Shown here: positions 42,975 to 55,190 of the stretch, in pieces
Layout of the letters: the number at the start of each line of letters is the position of its first letter
Numbering within the stretch: the first letter of the stretch is position 1
Source: Lingula anatina
Taxonomy: Eukaryota > Brachiopoda > Lingulata > Lingulida > Lingulidae
DNA length: 64,000 nucleotides
Assembly (NCBI RefSeq): GCF_001039355.2
Contig: NW_019775591.1
Span: 911,747-975,746, forward strand
Direction: 5' to 3'
Translations under genes and position numbers: made by a program
Notes under the pieces: generated by a model
What the model was told of the DNA's origin: nothing
Databases searched by the model: none
What the model saw: only the letters and a program-made list of their open reading frames with translations

Positions 42975-44918
42975 TTGGGGGGGGGCTGTGGCAATGGTTT
43001 CCATGTTGCAGCACTCAAAGGGGCCTTGGGTGCAAAAATACTGGAACCTTACTCTATACTCTCTCTAACAATATGGGTGGCAAGGAAATGGAAGGCAGAA
43101 AAGTAAATTGTAGCGTATCAGCTTTTACGTCAACGGAATTGCTTAACAATTCAGCAATGACATTAAGGACAAGAATAAGTACACCTGACACTGCACTGCA
43201 AGGATAGGGTTGTATTTTGGGACTGTCAGTTGAAAATAAGATCATTTTTTATAGAATTTTATGTTAAGTATTAAAAGTTATAATTGTATTGAGTATATTT
43301 GCAGAGACATTATGAGTTTATGCTCACAACAGAAGTTGAATGATGTAGATGAAAAGGAGAAATAGTGATATGGGAGAGAAATGTTTATTATGGAGACTGT
43401 AGCTACTTAATGAATGATTGATTTTTTCCACAGGTCATATGGGGGGGGGGGGGAGAAGAAGAGAGAAAAATGAAAATTAATGAGGAAAGAGCAGTGGCTT
43501 AGGCGAGGAGAGATAACCCCTCTTCCTGAAGTGGTTAAGTCAAACCAGGGTCAAATTTTTTTCTAATTGATAAATCTTGTCAATCTAGAAGTGAGCGGGT
43601 GTCAATGTTAAATATTTTAAGTGATAACTTCCATATGATGAATCAGTTTTCAGTGTAGATAGGAACCAGACTTCCCAGCAGCCATTACCATTGCCTGCAG
43701 TCACGTTGACTGGTGCTAGGTGGGGACGCGTCGGACGTGATGGATGAAAATTTTCCCTGGTTGACGTCACCCGCTAGTTAACAGTAGTTTCATGTGAAGT
43801 TAGCTGATGTTGGTGGTATTTGCTCTGCCTACTTGTCTGAACATTCACAGCAGAGTAAAGAGTCCATGGTGATTAAAAGCTAGGCATTTTGTATTCGGAG
43901 AAGAGTTAAGTTTTTTAATCTCGTTGAGTGCAGTGGATGATTTAAGAATGGTAGAAAGAAGCTGTGACTAATACTAGAGTCACACTTTCAATCTGTGAAA
44001 GTTGTTCAGTGGCCATTTGGTTGAAGACATAACATTTTGAAAAGATAGCATTTGATACATGTTCTGTGCTCATTTTTAAGTTGGGTCATCTGAAGGGGTA
44101 AAAAAGTTTTTTTTCTAAAAAAAAAGGACCCCACACCCCCACTGTCCACCCCTGCCCACCGAAACTGCTCTCTTTAGGCCTGCCTCTTGATACACAGCAA
44201 AGTACTGTATTCTGATACCTTACAGTCAACACCTAGGTCTTCTGTTTAACATACATGCCTCCTTGTTGAATAGATTCTCAATGCATAGACAATACAGCAT
44301 GTGTGATAATATACTGATGTCACTGAGAAAAGTCAGACATGATTTATCAGCTTCTGAAAGTGATGAACTTCGTTGTGAAATGAAAAGCCTCAGATCCCCA
44401 CAAATTGAGGTTTTATATTTAGCTAAGCGCGTGCACTTAAACCAATTGGCATGTGCTTGGTCATTTTTATGCTCTTTCTATTTGAATACTCATCACAGAA
44501 GATTTGACAATATTGTAACTTTGCCATTCAGATGACTGATTGATTTTAGTTTTAGGGCTGGGTCTAGGTTGAAGTAATCAGTGAGGTGTCACCTGATGCA
44601 TTCTTAGTATTCCGAGATGAGTACTGCCTTGGAAAAGAAATGAAGCTAATTTGCATCATCAGAAAAAAGCTGTTAACCTGAGATTTTGATTCTCTGAGAC
44701 TCTGGGGTCTCCTGGAATCCAATTTATCTGATGAGAGGAATTAGTCTTATTTTCATTACAAAATAAGCTTTGTCTGTAGACTGAGTGGGGTCTGCCTGCA
44801 ATCTTGTGATGATAATTAGTCTTAAATTAGTTATGAAACAGGCTTTGTCTTAATTAAGTAGATCTCAGTCAAAATAAGCCTAGGGCATGCAAACACAGGA
44901 AGGCATTTAATGATATAA

Positions 44919-45125
44919 TGGGCCAAAGTCTTTAGATCTACTTTAGATCGACCTAACTCCCTGGGGGTTCACACTAAATAGCTGTCAGCCGGGCGGACAC
45001 GAAAGTTAATTACCCCCTTACAGCTTGTAGTAGGCGGAACAGACATTTAAGCCGGATTATCTGACAGTAATCTAGCGAGACTCCCCGCGGGGATAGATCG
45101 ATCTAAAAGTTCTGGGAATACAGCC
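44919..45125. mobile_element. Foldback MITE, family B copy 3
   Basis: The centre AGTTAATTACCCCCTTACAG is shared with copies 2 and 4. The arms are mirrored: TAGATCGACC and GGGGGTTCACACTAAATAGC against CTAGCGAGACTCCCCG and GATCGATCTAAA. A TTA follows the right end. The left end is degraded. Confidence 0.8.
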
Positions 45126-45617
45126 TTATGTCATATGTAAGATCTTTTGTAACATACTGTGGGTTCATTCCAGGCTGTGATAAGTTGTGGATGCACAGCT
45201 GGATAAAGTCAAGTCAAAGTTTTTAACTGGATCAGTGGTTAGATTATTGAATATTGATGAAATACTGTACATTTATTAAAACATAAAATATGATCAACTG
45301 TTGGTTAAAATTAACAACATGTTGAAGAGAGGCCCGATTTGTTTTAAAATGTCATGGTTTTTTTTTTATCAACACTTGCATGGACTAATTTCCTTATTGG
45401 CAGCTTCATGCATGAATGGATAAGAAATTGGGCTGATATTGATTGTTGCATTGTGCATTAGCATTGTGAGCTGAGAGATGGTTTGTTTATTACTGCAGGC
45501 TTTCTGTGTAACGGGTATATATAGATTACTGTTATAGTGTGACTGGTTACACACACAGTGACACACACTCACATTTGTCTTTTGTCTCCCAAATGTGGCA
45601 ATGATGTTTTTTATTGG

Positions 45618-45678
<61 letters not shown>
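45618..45678. repeat. (CT)n microsatellite
   Basis: About thirty CT units with one TTT interruption. Confidence 0.96.
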
Positions 45679-45679
<1 letters not shown>

Positions 45680-46210
45680 ACAAATTATTGCTCATGTCTT
45701 CTGATGCCATTAAAGTAAAGCTTCCAAAAATTTCTCATTTTTACTCCAGTATTTTGTGCAATTTGCCTCATCAGCTGCATCCTATTAAAACACCCCATGA
45801 TTCAAAATTTCTTGGGATAGCTCAGTCTGGATTCACAGTGTCACATTGCAATTGCCTTCAATTTTGACCCTGGAATTAACTTGGAATTGGATTCCTTGAG
45901 TATTTTGAAATTTGGGTCTTCCATTTTGTGTGGTATAATGTTCACTATTGTCAGTGAATATCAGCAAATGCCTCAGACTCCTCCTATAGTTGGCATTTGT
46001 TTGTTTATTTATTTATTTTAAAATCAATATTTGGATTATAAAGATAAGTTTGATATAAATTCCTTGGCAGTGATTCTGTGCACTATGGCTGTCTCTTCTG
46101 AAACTTTTGGTGCTTGTTCGTACTTCTGAACCAGTTTTCATACTATGAATATTCTTTGTGGCACATTGGTATTACTTATGTAACTTATGTTCTCTGTTAC
46201 AATTTTGCAG

Positions 46211-46505
46211 GTTGAAGAAGTTGAACCAGATGTGAAGATGAAAAAAGACAACAGTTGAGATGAGGCTCCATTGTTCCTATCTAGAGACAGACATGTCTTA
46301 AACACCTTGTACAGACATAGATTTGTATGTCGGACTCTCTGGTTAGGTAGTTAACAAGGTAAATCAAAACGTGTGTTCATGTATATCTGATAGGTAAATG
46401 CAATCAATCCTTTAATATATATATTTTTTGCCATTTTGGCATAATTAGTAAAAATTTTGAAGCAAAGAGTTTCAGATTTCTCTTTAGGCAATCATTGCGA
46501 ATAAA
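46211..46505 (+). other. Candidate terminal 3' UTR exon of FBXL5
   Basis: It follows the acceptor at 46210 and has an AATAAA at 46500-46505. Its first 48 bases read as an open acidic/basic tail (VEEVEPDVKMKKDNS then TGA) in one frame. That frame does not continue the FBXL5 frame across the 40005|46211 junction, where the stop has already passed, so I treat it as UTR. The true 3' end is unknown. Confidence 0.4.
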
Positions 46506-47697
46506 GGGGACTCATTGATGGTTATTTTTGACTTTTATGCCAGTTCAACAAAACTTTGTATAATTTTAGCTGCTTGTCGAACAAAGAAAGTTTAAGTGAG
46601 ATCACTGGATGCTTGTTTCATATTTGGCATAATTAAACATATATTAAGTATTCTTTTTATTTGATATAGTTATTTTGCATTTATGAAATTTATGCAGATT
46701 AATTGTTTTACTGGATAAAGATTGATTTATCAGGTGACTTGCTTCCAACTGAATGCTAACATAATAATTTCACTGTTAAAAGTGTACCTCAGAATGAAGA
46801 AACTTTCATTAGTTACACTTAACGCCTACGCTCCACAAGGGCCACAGATTGATTTTTCACTAGATAATTTTTCACTAGATATATCTTCACAGATATGTCT
46901 CTGACGAATTATATACGATTTTCTGTCCTGCAAGAATTTGTATATTTAGAATCGACATCATCAAGAAAGTATTGAAAACCTGAAAGAGTGAGTTTAAAGA
47001 ACAAGACTTCTTTCTGGACTTGAAGCTTGTACTAGTCACTGGTTTTATTGACAGAATTGAAGACAATATCTAAAATTCATAAATTTGAAAAGCTACACCT
47101 CTTTAGTAAAAGACTGCTTGAAAGTTATTGCGAAGAAAAATGTAGGATGAGCGCCATTCATTTAAAGTTAAATATTAGTAGTTTGTAATTTCCTGCTACT
47201 GCCAGTATTAAGAATATAAAGCATAATAGTAATTTATAGTGTGTTCCTCTGTTCATTAAATGTAATTATATCATTTATTTTCCATAAAAAAAGAATGCAT
47301 AGAAACCATAATCAGGCAATGTTTGCTGATGATTGATCATACTTTGGTTTATTGTTTGTTCGGATACAATGTGATTACAGCATGAATGTTAACAGAAGAA
47401 AAAACAGTTATGAGTTGAACACAAGTGGAAATGTGGAACCTGATGAGAGATAATGATCCTGGCAAATGTATTGATTTGCTTGGTATGAAAACACCTTCAA
47501 ATGACTGTCACCTTATTATTGAAGCATGCTTCATGCCATGTATCTGGGACAAGTTTCAGAGAAGGACTTGATTACAAGGTTGGTCTTTACTCCAAGACTA
47601 TTTATTTTAACCTATGTTGGCTGAGGAAAGTCATTAAAGGTGCAGCTAAATCGGCATAGAAGGACTGTTTCACGGAAAGTAATACATGTCTAATGTC
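46506..47697. other. Downstream of FBXL5, nothing recognised
   Basis: AT-rich DNA that may hold more FBXL5 3' UTR. No exon or transposon end was recognised. Confidence 0.4.
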
Positions 47698-48098
47698 CAG
47701 GGTTCATACAGCCTTGAAAAAAGTTTGAATTAAGCCCCGGTCCTTTAATTCAGTTTGTGGCCTTGAGAAGGACTTGTATTCCATCATTTATGTCCTTGAA
47801 AAGTACTTTAATTCAATCACTAAGCAATTTGTCAAAACTTGTTCCAAGTCTTTGTCATTTTTATCTGAATGTAGACAGTATTTGGCAAAAGGGGAGAATA
47901 CTAGTACTCATTTTGGACAACATTTCATTTTATTCTTTTCATGTTTCATTATTAATGTGCTATAATGAAAAAATTTTATAAAATATTACTTTTTTCCTTG
48001 GTATATACATAGGACAGTAAATTGCCTTCCTTTGCCTTCCAAAAGTCCTTGAAAAGCACTCGTCTGAATTTGTTCTTAGTATTCCTGTATGAACCCTG
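47698..48098. mobile_element. hAT-like short element with CAGGGTTCATACAG ends
   Basis: The left end CAGGGTTCATACAGCCTTGA and the right end CCTGTATGAACCCTG are inverted repeats enclosing 401 bp. Inside, CCTTGAAAAG and GGACTT-type words recur, as in hAT-type elements with this terminus (family knowledge). I found no clean 8-bp target duplication. It has no coding capacity. Confidence 0.78.
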
Positions 48099-51000
48099 CA
48101 GTCTTAGACATATACGTACTATTTAGCAGACCTCTATAAATATAGCCTGGCTAGAAATGCACCAGTTTCTCCATCTTAGAGGAAAGACTGATTTGGACTG
48201 ACGTTCTTTCGTGAAAGGTCCCTAATTTTACATATTCCGGCAGGTTTTCTATATGAAGAGTTGTGCATTCTTGCTAATATTTCTCACTGCATGTAGTGAA
48301 GTCTTATTTGCTCTAAGTGATGAAATCTTCCATGATATACATATTTATCTTATTATACAACACACTGAAGTTGATATATTCATTGTATGGCAGCAGGGCA
48401 TTAGGGTTTGATAATTGCGTAAGTGCTTTCTTTTTCATCTTGATGTCTTTTCTTCTTCAAGAGGTACTTAGAGAATTGTCTACTTTTCTTGATTTGTTTT
48501 TCACTTTCCCTGAAGAGATCTTTGCATTTAGATTTTGTTCGGCTTGATCGTATTTTGTATCCAGTGAAGGCTTGTTCTGATCCCACAGTAGCTTGTTGGC
48601 AGGTTATCAGACCAATTTCTTTCTTTCTTTGTGCCCAGATTACACAGGGGCAGTGACCCCTCTGCATTTAAATACCTGGTATATAATTCCTTCATTAGTG
48701 TGTCTTATGAGTCCTGGTGTTTAGTCAGATTTACTCTATTTTTGAACAAACCTTTCAGCTGCAATAAGACACTGCAGCATTTTTCCTGAGAGTAGGATTT
48801 TTTTTTTTTTTTTTTTTTTGTATTCACAGGTCACATGGCAAAGAGGGGTACTTATAGTTAACTTTGTAGAGCAGTGCTGTGCAGAGCATGGCTGACAATT
48901 TTAAAGGTGGTTGAATGCTGCAGTTGTCAACCTTGGAAAGCTTTAGCAGTTCTTATGTACATCAAATAGTATGATATATATATATATATATATAATATAT
49001 TTATTAGAATAGTTTTGTCCAGTGTCCATTGCATGTTGGGAAAGTTTTTTTTTCTGTAAAGCAAAATGTGAGCATTTGTGGAAGAGGAATCACTTCTAGC
49101 TTCTTATCAGTTTTAGAAGCTGCCAGATAGAGGAAGTAATTTGATTATGCTGTGTTCATGGATTTGATTCTCTCAGTGTATTTGTAATCAGGACTTGTAG
49201 GACCTCTTACATGGAACTATTTCACTTTAGTCATTGGCTCATTAAGTAGAAATTTGTGATGGTGCCAAAGTGTGGCCATTTACAGTAATTACATTTTTTT
49301 TTTTTGTCTTAAATCTTTTGTGTTTAGTTGAGCTGCTTAAGACCAATATATATTGGTTTGATCAAAAAAAAATAGAGTGATACAGTTTGGGTCAGAAGTT
49401 TAAAGAAATTCCTAATTGTTCTGGAAAATGACTTTGTATTTGTTCCTTTGTATATATAAAATTCAAATCTTAAGAGAAAATGTTGCTTTCGAATGTTTAA
49501 ATTGTTATTCAAATAAAAGCAAAGAAAAAACTGCCAAGTGTGTGTTTTCTGCTTACTCAATTTTTATTATTTTTTATGTATAAAAAAAACCCGTTAAATA
49601 TTTTTATTTGATGATTTTAATATCACGGAATGCCTGAATATTTAGAATGGATGAAAAAATTACAAATCGTTTTCTTACCTGAGGTACTTCCTGGGTTCTA
49701 ATTATACAGTGTTTTTTTTTATCATAGTCAACCCTGAAAATTACATATCTTACCAAGTAAAAACTCCCATGGTTAAAATGTAATGCAGGAGTGCTTGCAG
49801 TTTGTCATTTTAATATTCATTTTATCTTAATAATTACTCATAATAGTTGAAGAAAAATTAAGAAAATTACTGAGCTCGGTGCTGGGAATTGCTGTCTGGT
49901 TGATAATACACGTTTTGGTTATATATCATAAATATGGCATTATGAACCGAGGTGAAGAATCTGGCCCAGACCCAAGGGATATGGCAGCTGATTCACATGG
50001 GAAAGGAATTATGTCAGTACTGTGTTGTGACATTGCCTGTCATAAATAACCTGGTCGGAAGATTGAAGAGAGATCTCTATATTTTATGAATCTTTAAATG
50101 ATACTGAAATCAAAAAGAAAGCTTGAAGCCATAAAAGTAACGTCGTTCTTGGAATTGACACTATTTAACACTATGAAATCAACCTTATTTGACATGACAG
50201 AAGCTGTCTTCTTCCCAAGGGAAATGTGCTGAGTTTGTGTCCACTCACCTGGGTGGGGGTCGGGGGTCTGGCACTGGATTGTTCTTTTCATGGCTCATTG
50301 CTACATTACTTATCACAGCAAAGTATCACAGTTAGCATTAAACCTTGATATCATAGCAAAATTGTAACATACCTGGAATTTTAAACATTATACCCTTAAT
50401 TACCAAAAACCATAAATTATAGCCCAAATTGGCAAAATATAGATTTATAAATGTGACTGTGTTTTTTCTACTTTTTTTTTTATATTTCCCATTCATTTTG
50501 AACCAGTATTAGAGTGGGGTCAAGGCTGGTGAGTACCACGTGTGACTGGAATTATCAGAAATGAAGAGCTCGCAAATGAATTTAATGGATTGCCATTTTC
50601 TCAACCATTTTGGATAGGCTATACCTTGCCAGGGAAATTGCCGACATCTCCAGTATTATTTTCTACATTAGTCTTACAGGCATTGTATAGTTGATTGAAT
50701 CAGATGGCATATTTCTTGTAATAACATTGTTAGAAATAGGCATTCATCATATAAATTCACAAGATCATTTTCAAAAGTACATTATTGAGAACTTGTTGCA
50801 GAATAAATGCTCATCAGTAACAGTGGACCCAGTTCAGATATCTTTCTTAATTTTACCTGTTAGATGTATAGTTATCAAAACATTACCATCTATTATTCAC
50901 CATGTTATTGTCTAAATGAATACAAAGGCAAGCGACAGTCAAAATACAAAGGGCACTGAAACTCCTGTAAAGTTGGTGAGATTGAAGTGACCTGATACAA

Positions 51001-51288
51001 CATGGTCCCAGTGAAGTCCAGTGATAAACTTAAAGGGGATAGCTCAATATATAATGAGAGAAATCATGGTGTTTATGGAGAATGTACAGTACAACAAATA
51101 CAATCATATTTGCAACAAGGTTTTTCATTTCATTTTGCTAGTAATAAAGGGAAAAATGTGTCTTGAATTGTTGGATATTGGTTCTTACTGGTGGACGTTC
51201 TTACAGGATTCAAAAGTAAAATAACCACCAGAAATGCATCTTATTGCATTAAGTAAAGACAGTCCAACTTCATAGATTAATTAGAAAA
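48099..51288. other. Intergenic, nothing recognised
   Basis: AT-rich, with a short TA repeat at 48972-48993 and poly-T at 48799-48819. AATAAA at 49513 (plus strand) could be a distal poly(A) site if the FBXL5 UTR is very long. No coding exon is supported. Confidence 0.4.
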
Positions 51289-51537
51289 GCACTCCGAGAG
51301 CGCAGACCTCCGCCAAGGCAGCGATTTTTGATTATTATTGATTATTGATTGATTATTGATCCGGATCACCACCAAAAACTAATCACTTCTAAGTTAACCC
51401 ATTTCTGACCTACCCTGAAAATTTCATCAAAATTGGTCCATAACTTTTTGAGTTATGTTGATGACAAACAAACCGACAGACAGACAGACAGGGGTGAAAC
51501 CTCTACCATAACCATAACCTCCATGGCGTAGGTAATA
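51289..51537 (+). repeat. Dispersed SINE-like or foldback repeat with GACA tail
   Basis: It contains ACCTCCGCCAAGGC near its left end and ATAACCTCCATGGCGTAGGT at its right end, which are roughly inverted. The body holds GATCCGGATCACCACCAAAA, CCTGAAAATTTCATCAAAAT and CATAACTTTTTGAGTTATGT followed by GACAGACAGACAGACA. The same body words occur in the tandem repeat at 23973-24539. Such sequences are widely dispersed in invertebrate genomes. I cannot assign a class firmly. Confidence 0.7.
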
Positions 51538-51926
51538 AAAATTGCAAGGTGTGATGTTTACTTTATGCCTGCAAATCATCGGTTTTAAAGTTGTAACCAT
51601 AAATATCAAAGAATTTTGACTATTATTGTAGAAGATTATCTTACTGACAGCACTATTATCACAGTTATGTTGTGTTATAATATTGCTCACTGAATGCGAC
51701 AAGCTAAGTTGATGTTCTGTGATTTGATATATGATAATTATGTATAATGTTCCCCGTAATAACTTTTGACACAGGATTTTCATTGAATAAATGTGCCAAT
51801 CAATATTTAGAATCCATTAGAGGTGATATCAATCAGAGGATTATGATGGATTTAAGATGAATATCAGATGTTTCAAAATCATAGCTTGGAGGAAAGAAGG
51901 AAAAAGTGTAGCAGTTTTTCTTTTAA

Positions 51927-52101
51927 CAGGCCCGTAGCCAGTGGGGGTTCGGGGGGGTTCGAAAGAACCCCCCTTTTTGCTGGGAAAAGGTCTACTCTGG
52001 GCACAATACGATCAATGTACTTGAGGATTTTATGGTAAAGGGTCCACTTTTTCAGAAAACGAACCCCCCCCCCCCCTCTAAAACTGCTGGCTATGGGCCT
52101 G
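51927..52101. mobile_element. hAT-like MITE with CAGGCCCGTAGCCAG ends
   Basis: The left end CAGGCCCGTAGCCAGTGGGG and the right end CTGCTGGCTATGGGCCTG are inverted repeats. Inside are G and C runs that also pair (GGTTCGGGGGGGTTCG against GAACCCCCC). Length 175 bp, non-coding. TTAA words flank it (51923-51926 and 52104-52107), but no exact 8-bp duplication is visible. A similar left end lies at 18473 beside the gap. Confidence 0.8.
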
Positions 52102-54277
52102 TATTAACTACCCTCAATTTTGCAATCTTTTAAATTTTGCCACAGGACATGCAGTGCATGCAAGGTCAATCATCAATTATCTCAAGAAAATGAAAATTCA
52201 AAGAAAAATTATTTGCACTTTGTATTAACAAAAAGAAAAATCAATCTCAATTGCTACTGTAATTCACACGATATTCAGGCAGAGTGAAAACTGTCATTGT
52301 GCATGAAGCATTCTATGGTATTCATTTTCCCTGATGGGCAGAATTTTGACTCTTTTAAAGATGTATTTTTCAAAAACTATAATACATTTAAAGTTCATAT
52401 TTGGCAGAAATGTTGTTTAGTCTAAGCATATACTTGTGACTTAAAAACTTTTTAAAATATTGATTAGTTTTTCAGAAATATTGATAATTGATCACCATCT
52501 ATATGCATGTAGACCTCTGGTGGCTGCACTGGCACAGGAAACTTTTAACCAAGATCAACACTAGTAAAGCACCAGTTAACAAACTTTGTGAAAAGTAAGT
52601 ATACAGTTAATAAAGCCAATGCCTGTGGGCTCATACATCTCACACAGTCCTTTAGATTAAACATGGGAGAGTTCCAAAGCTTCCTGACTGAGGTTGTACT
52701 TTTAAAACATTTCCGTACAACATAACAAATATATCTTGTACATAAATGAAAATAAAAAAAAGCTTCATCTTAAGATGATTGATTCTTTAAATTGACACTT
52801 GCAGGCACAACATAACCATAACTCCATACATTCCTATCAGGAAGTTGACACATTTTAACTAAACTTCACTTTTACTGCTGTCCTAGAATGTGATGGATAT
52901 TGTACAATACCAGCACCTGACGTGTAAATATAGAAGCATTAAGCAATGCCAATACATGGTTCAATACCTGATCATACGTCAAATTAAATAGATGCTGAAT
53001 AGAAGTGCGCCTGTTCTCGACCGCATATTGTCCTATTGAACTTCTCGGCATTCTTCTCATATAGAAAGTTAATGTAAAGTAAGAACAAAGCTCCCTTTGT
53101 TTGTAGGTTAAGTTATTTGATGTACATTTTGCTGGTAATATTTGTGTAAACTCTGCACCGTGAAAACCTCATTATTTGACAAAGAAAGTGGACGTGTTTC
53201 CGTCCATTTGCCGTAAATGCTGCTACTGTATTTGTCTTGTGCACTGACACATAAAAATACTCTCAATGTTAGTATTTTTTACCGTATTTCTAAGATCCTC
53301 TCTTAATGGGTTTTAATCTTCAAGTTGGCCAGATTGGTTTATCATCTTTCATGAATTTGCAAAGCAGGTAAAATAAATCCTGCAAAAAAAATTCCAAGAT
53401 CTATTTCATTTTGCGTTTAGTTCTGACCCTCTGAGCCCTAGTATTCATGCAAGATTTGAAAGAGTTTTATTTGCAGTGTCACTGAGGGCCATGGGCTGTT
53501 TAACCATGTGTGGTTTGTTTCGATGCCTGATAAAAAAAAATCTATTAAAGCTGGCCGCAGTAAGAGCATTTTATTCTGGTTATAGGGACGTACCCTGCAA
53601 CATGCGCTGTTGACAGTTAAAGCGCAATAATAGATAATTACGTAAATAAGTACACCAAAACATAACAAAAACAAAGACGAAAAAATTCTTTACATCCTTG
53701 TAATGGGTGTTCTTTTGTGTATCAGGAATTTTTAAGACACATTTATGCACGCGTGAAGTTGGCAAATCTGAAATGTCATGCAATGTTATACATTGAAGCA
53801 GTGTTTTTACCAATTTGTCTGTCTGTAACATCTTTATTTTGCCACCAGAGCATCAGTCACCTAACCATCAAATGTCTTGTTATTGTCAGAAAGAATTATA
53901 TTTGGTCCCAATATAAAATGGGATGTTTTAAGTAAAGAGGAAAGACATCAGAAATGTGCTCACATGGATACAACATTGAAACCAGTTCTGGTTCAGTCTA
54001 CTTGATGTCATCAGCTAGTATATATATGCTACTTCCATATCGTCACGTTGCATTCATTTTATTGCCCACTGCTGGACTGGAGATTGACCAAGTGATAACT
54101 TTTTCAGAACTAGTTAAATTTCTTGTGTAATGGTCTTTCACAATACTTGTATCAGGACTCCTTTACTACCACATGCAATTATCAGCAGTTTAAGTGCAGT
54201 TTCCACACAGTTTTACAGAACATGTCTGAATCTGGATGCATTCAAATTCACACATCATATTAGCTGAGTCAGTCTAA
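52102..54277. other. Intergenic, nothing firmly recognised
   Basis: AT-rich. A minus-strand open frame of 62 codons at 52872-53060 looks somewhat protein-like (helical, mixed residues) but has no splice context or known motif. Confidence 0.4.
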
Positions 54278-54501
54278 GACCCCATTCCCATAGATTTTAG
54301 ATTGATCTATCCCTGTGGGGAGTCTCACTAGATTACTGTCAGCTTAGCCGGCTTAAGCATCTGTGCGCCTACTAAAAGCTGTAAGGGGGTAATTAACTAT
54401 GGTGCGCGCTCGGCTGACTGCAATTTAGCATGAACCCCCAGGGAGTTAGGTCGATCTAAATCTAAATCTCTGGATCAATCTAAATCTCTGGGAATGCACC
54501 C
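54278..54501. mobile_element. Foldback MITE, family B copy 4, with TAA target duplication
   Basis: The ends GACCCCATTCCCATAGA and CTCTGGGAATGCACCC are inverted repeats. The arms share GTCTCACTAGATTACTGTCA against GACTGCAATTTAGCATGAAC. The centre AAGCTGTAAGGGGGTAATTA is the complement of the other copies' centre, so this copy lies in the opposite orientation. TAA directly flanks both ends (54275-54277 and 54502-54504). Confidence 0.87.
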
Positions 54502-55043
54502 TAACTCTTTGGAGGATCCTGGCTAAAGTGCAATCAATGGAATCAACCCAGCCAGTACAATATGTGTGTATCTGAATGCAGTCTATTTCTGTACTCCATT
54601 ATATTTAAATCAACTGGAGATATAGAGGTTCTGTAAAGGTGTACTTGGGTTTTGGTTGCGACATGAAACTGTTTCTTAATTATGAATGATTAAAGTTAAT
54701 CTTAGATCACTCATTTTGTTGGAGAACAGTTTTTCAAAATACTGATTTTTGTTTAATCAGGTTGAAATTGGGGTTGATTAGAAACTAATGACTTAGTTGT
54801 AGAAGTTATCTACAAAGGCGTTACTCCCTACTGTATTTCGAGTCCTATTTTGATCCCTTATTAGGTCTAACAGAAGTGGCTAACAATAAAAAAATGGATG
54901 AAATTTTCCATTATGAAAAAAATGTGGAGCAGCCAACAATAATAATTAATGGCTTCCAACAGTGTATCATCTGTGAGTTACTCTCACAAGTAAGAATATT
55001 AAATTTAGAAGAAAAAAAGGTTCACTTAGCCACAAAGACATAA

Positions 55044-55190
55044 TTATCTGAAATGAAATAAGAATATGCTGCTGTCACTGAGCGGGAAGAGGATGTAGTC
55101 ATCATAGTCTGCCTCAAGGGCACAGTAGATGCCAAACCAATTTTTAGTTTTGGCTGCTTTGGCAGTTCCACCGAAATCAAGTTCACAGTA
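55044..55190 (-). CDS. Coding-like block, possible terminal exon of an unidentified minus-strand gene
   Basis: After a minus-strand acceptor (TGTCCTTTCAG) a frame of 48 codons plus TAA reads like a real protein: YCELDFGGTAKAAKTKNWFG, then WFGIYCALEADYDD and ILFPLSDSS. Codons show a purine-first, pyrimidine-last bias. That bias is symmetric between strands, and the opposite strand is also open over most of the block, so strand and frame are uncertain. The 100-nt frame at 56731-56830 and a 31-nt one at 60996-61026 could be upstream exons, but the phases do not all agree. I do not recognise the protein. Confidence 0.25.
   Translation of the reverse strand, partial: YCELDFGGTAKAAKTKNWFGIYCALEADYDDYILFPLSDSSIFLFHFR

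Noticed and set aside
43764-43771. Second TGACGTCA-like site (TTGACGTCACC)
   Set aside because: It lies in the FBXL5 3' UTR intron with no transcription start or gene nearby, so it is likely a chance match.
46211-46258. Alternative FBXL5 C-terminus VEEVEPDVKMKKDNS
   Set aside because: It is out of frame across the only strong donor (40006), and the FBXL5 stop is already upstream. Kept only as a finding about the UTR exon.
52872-53060. 62-codon minus-strand frame with mixed protein-like composition
   Set aside because: No splice context, no recognisable motif, and such lengths occur by chance in this composition.
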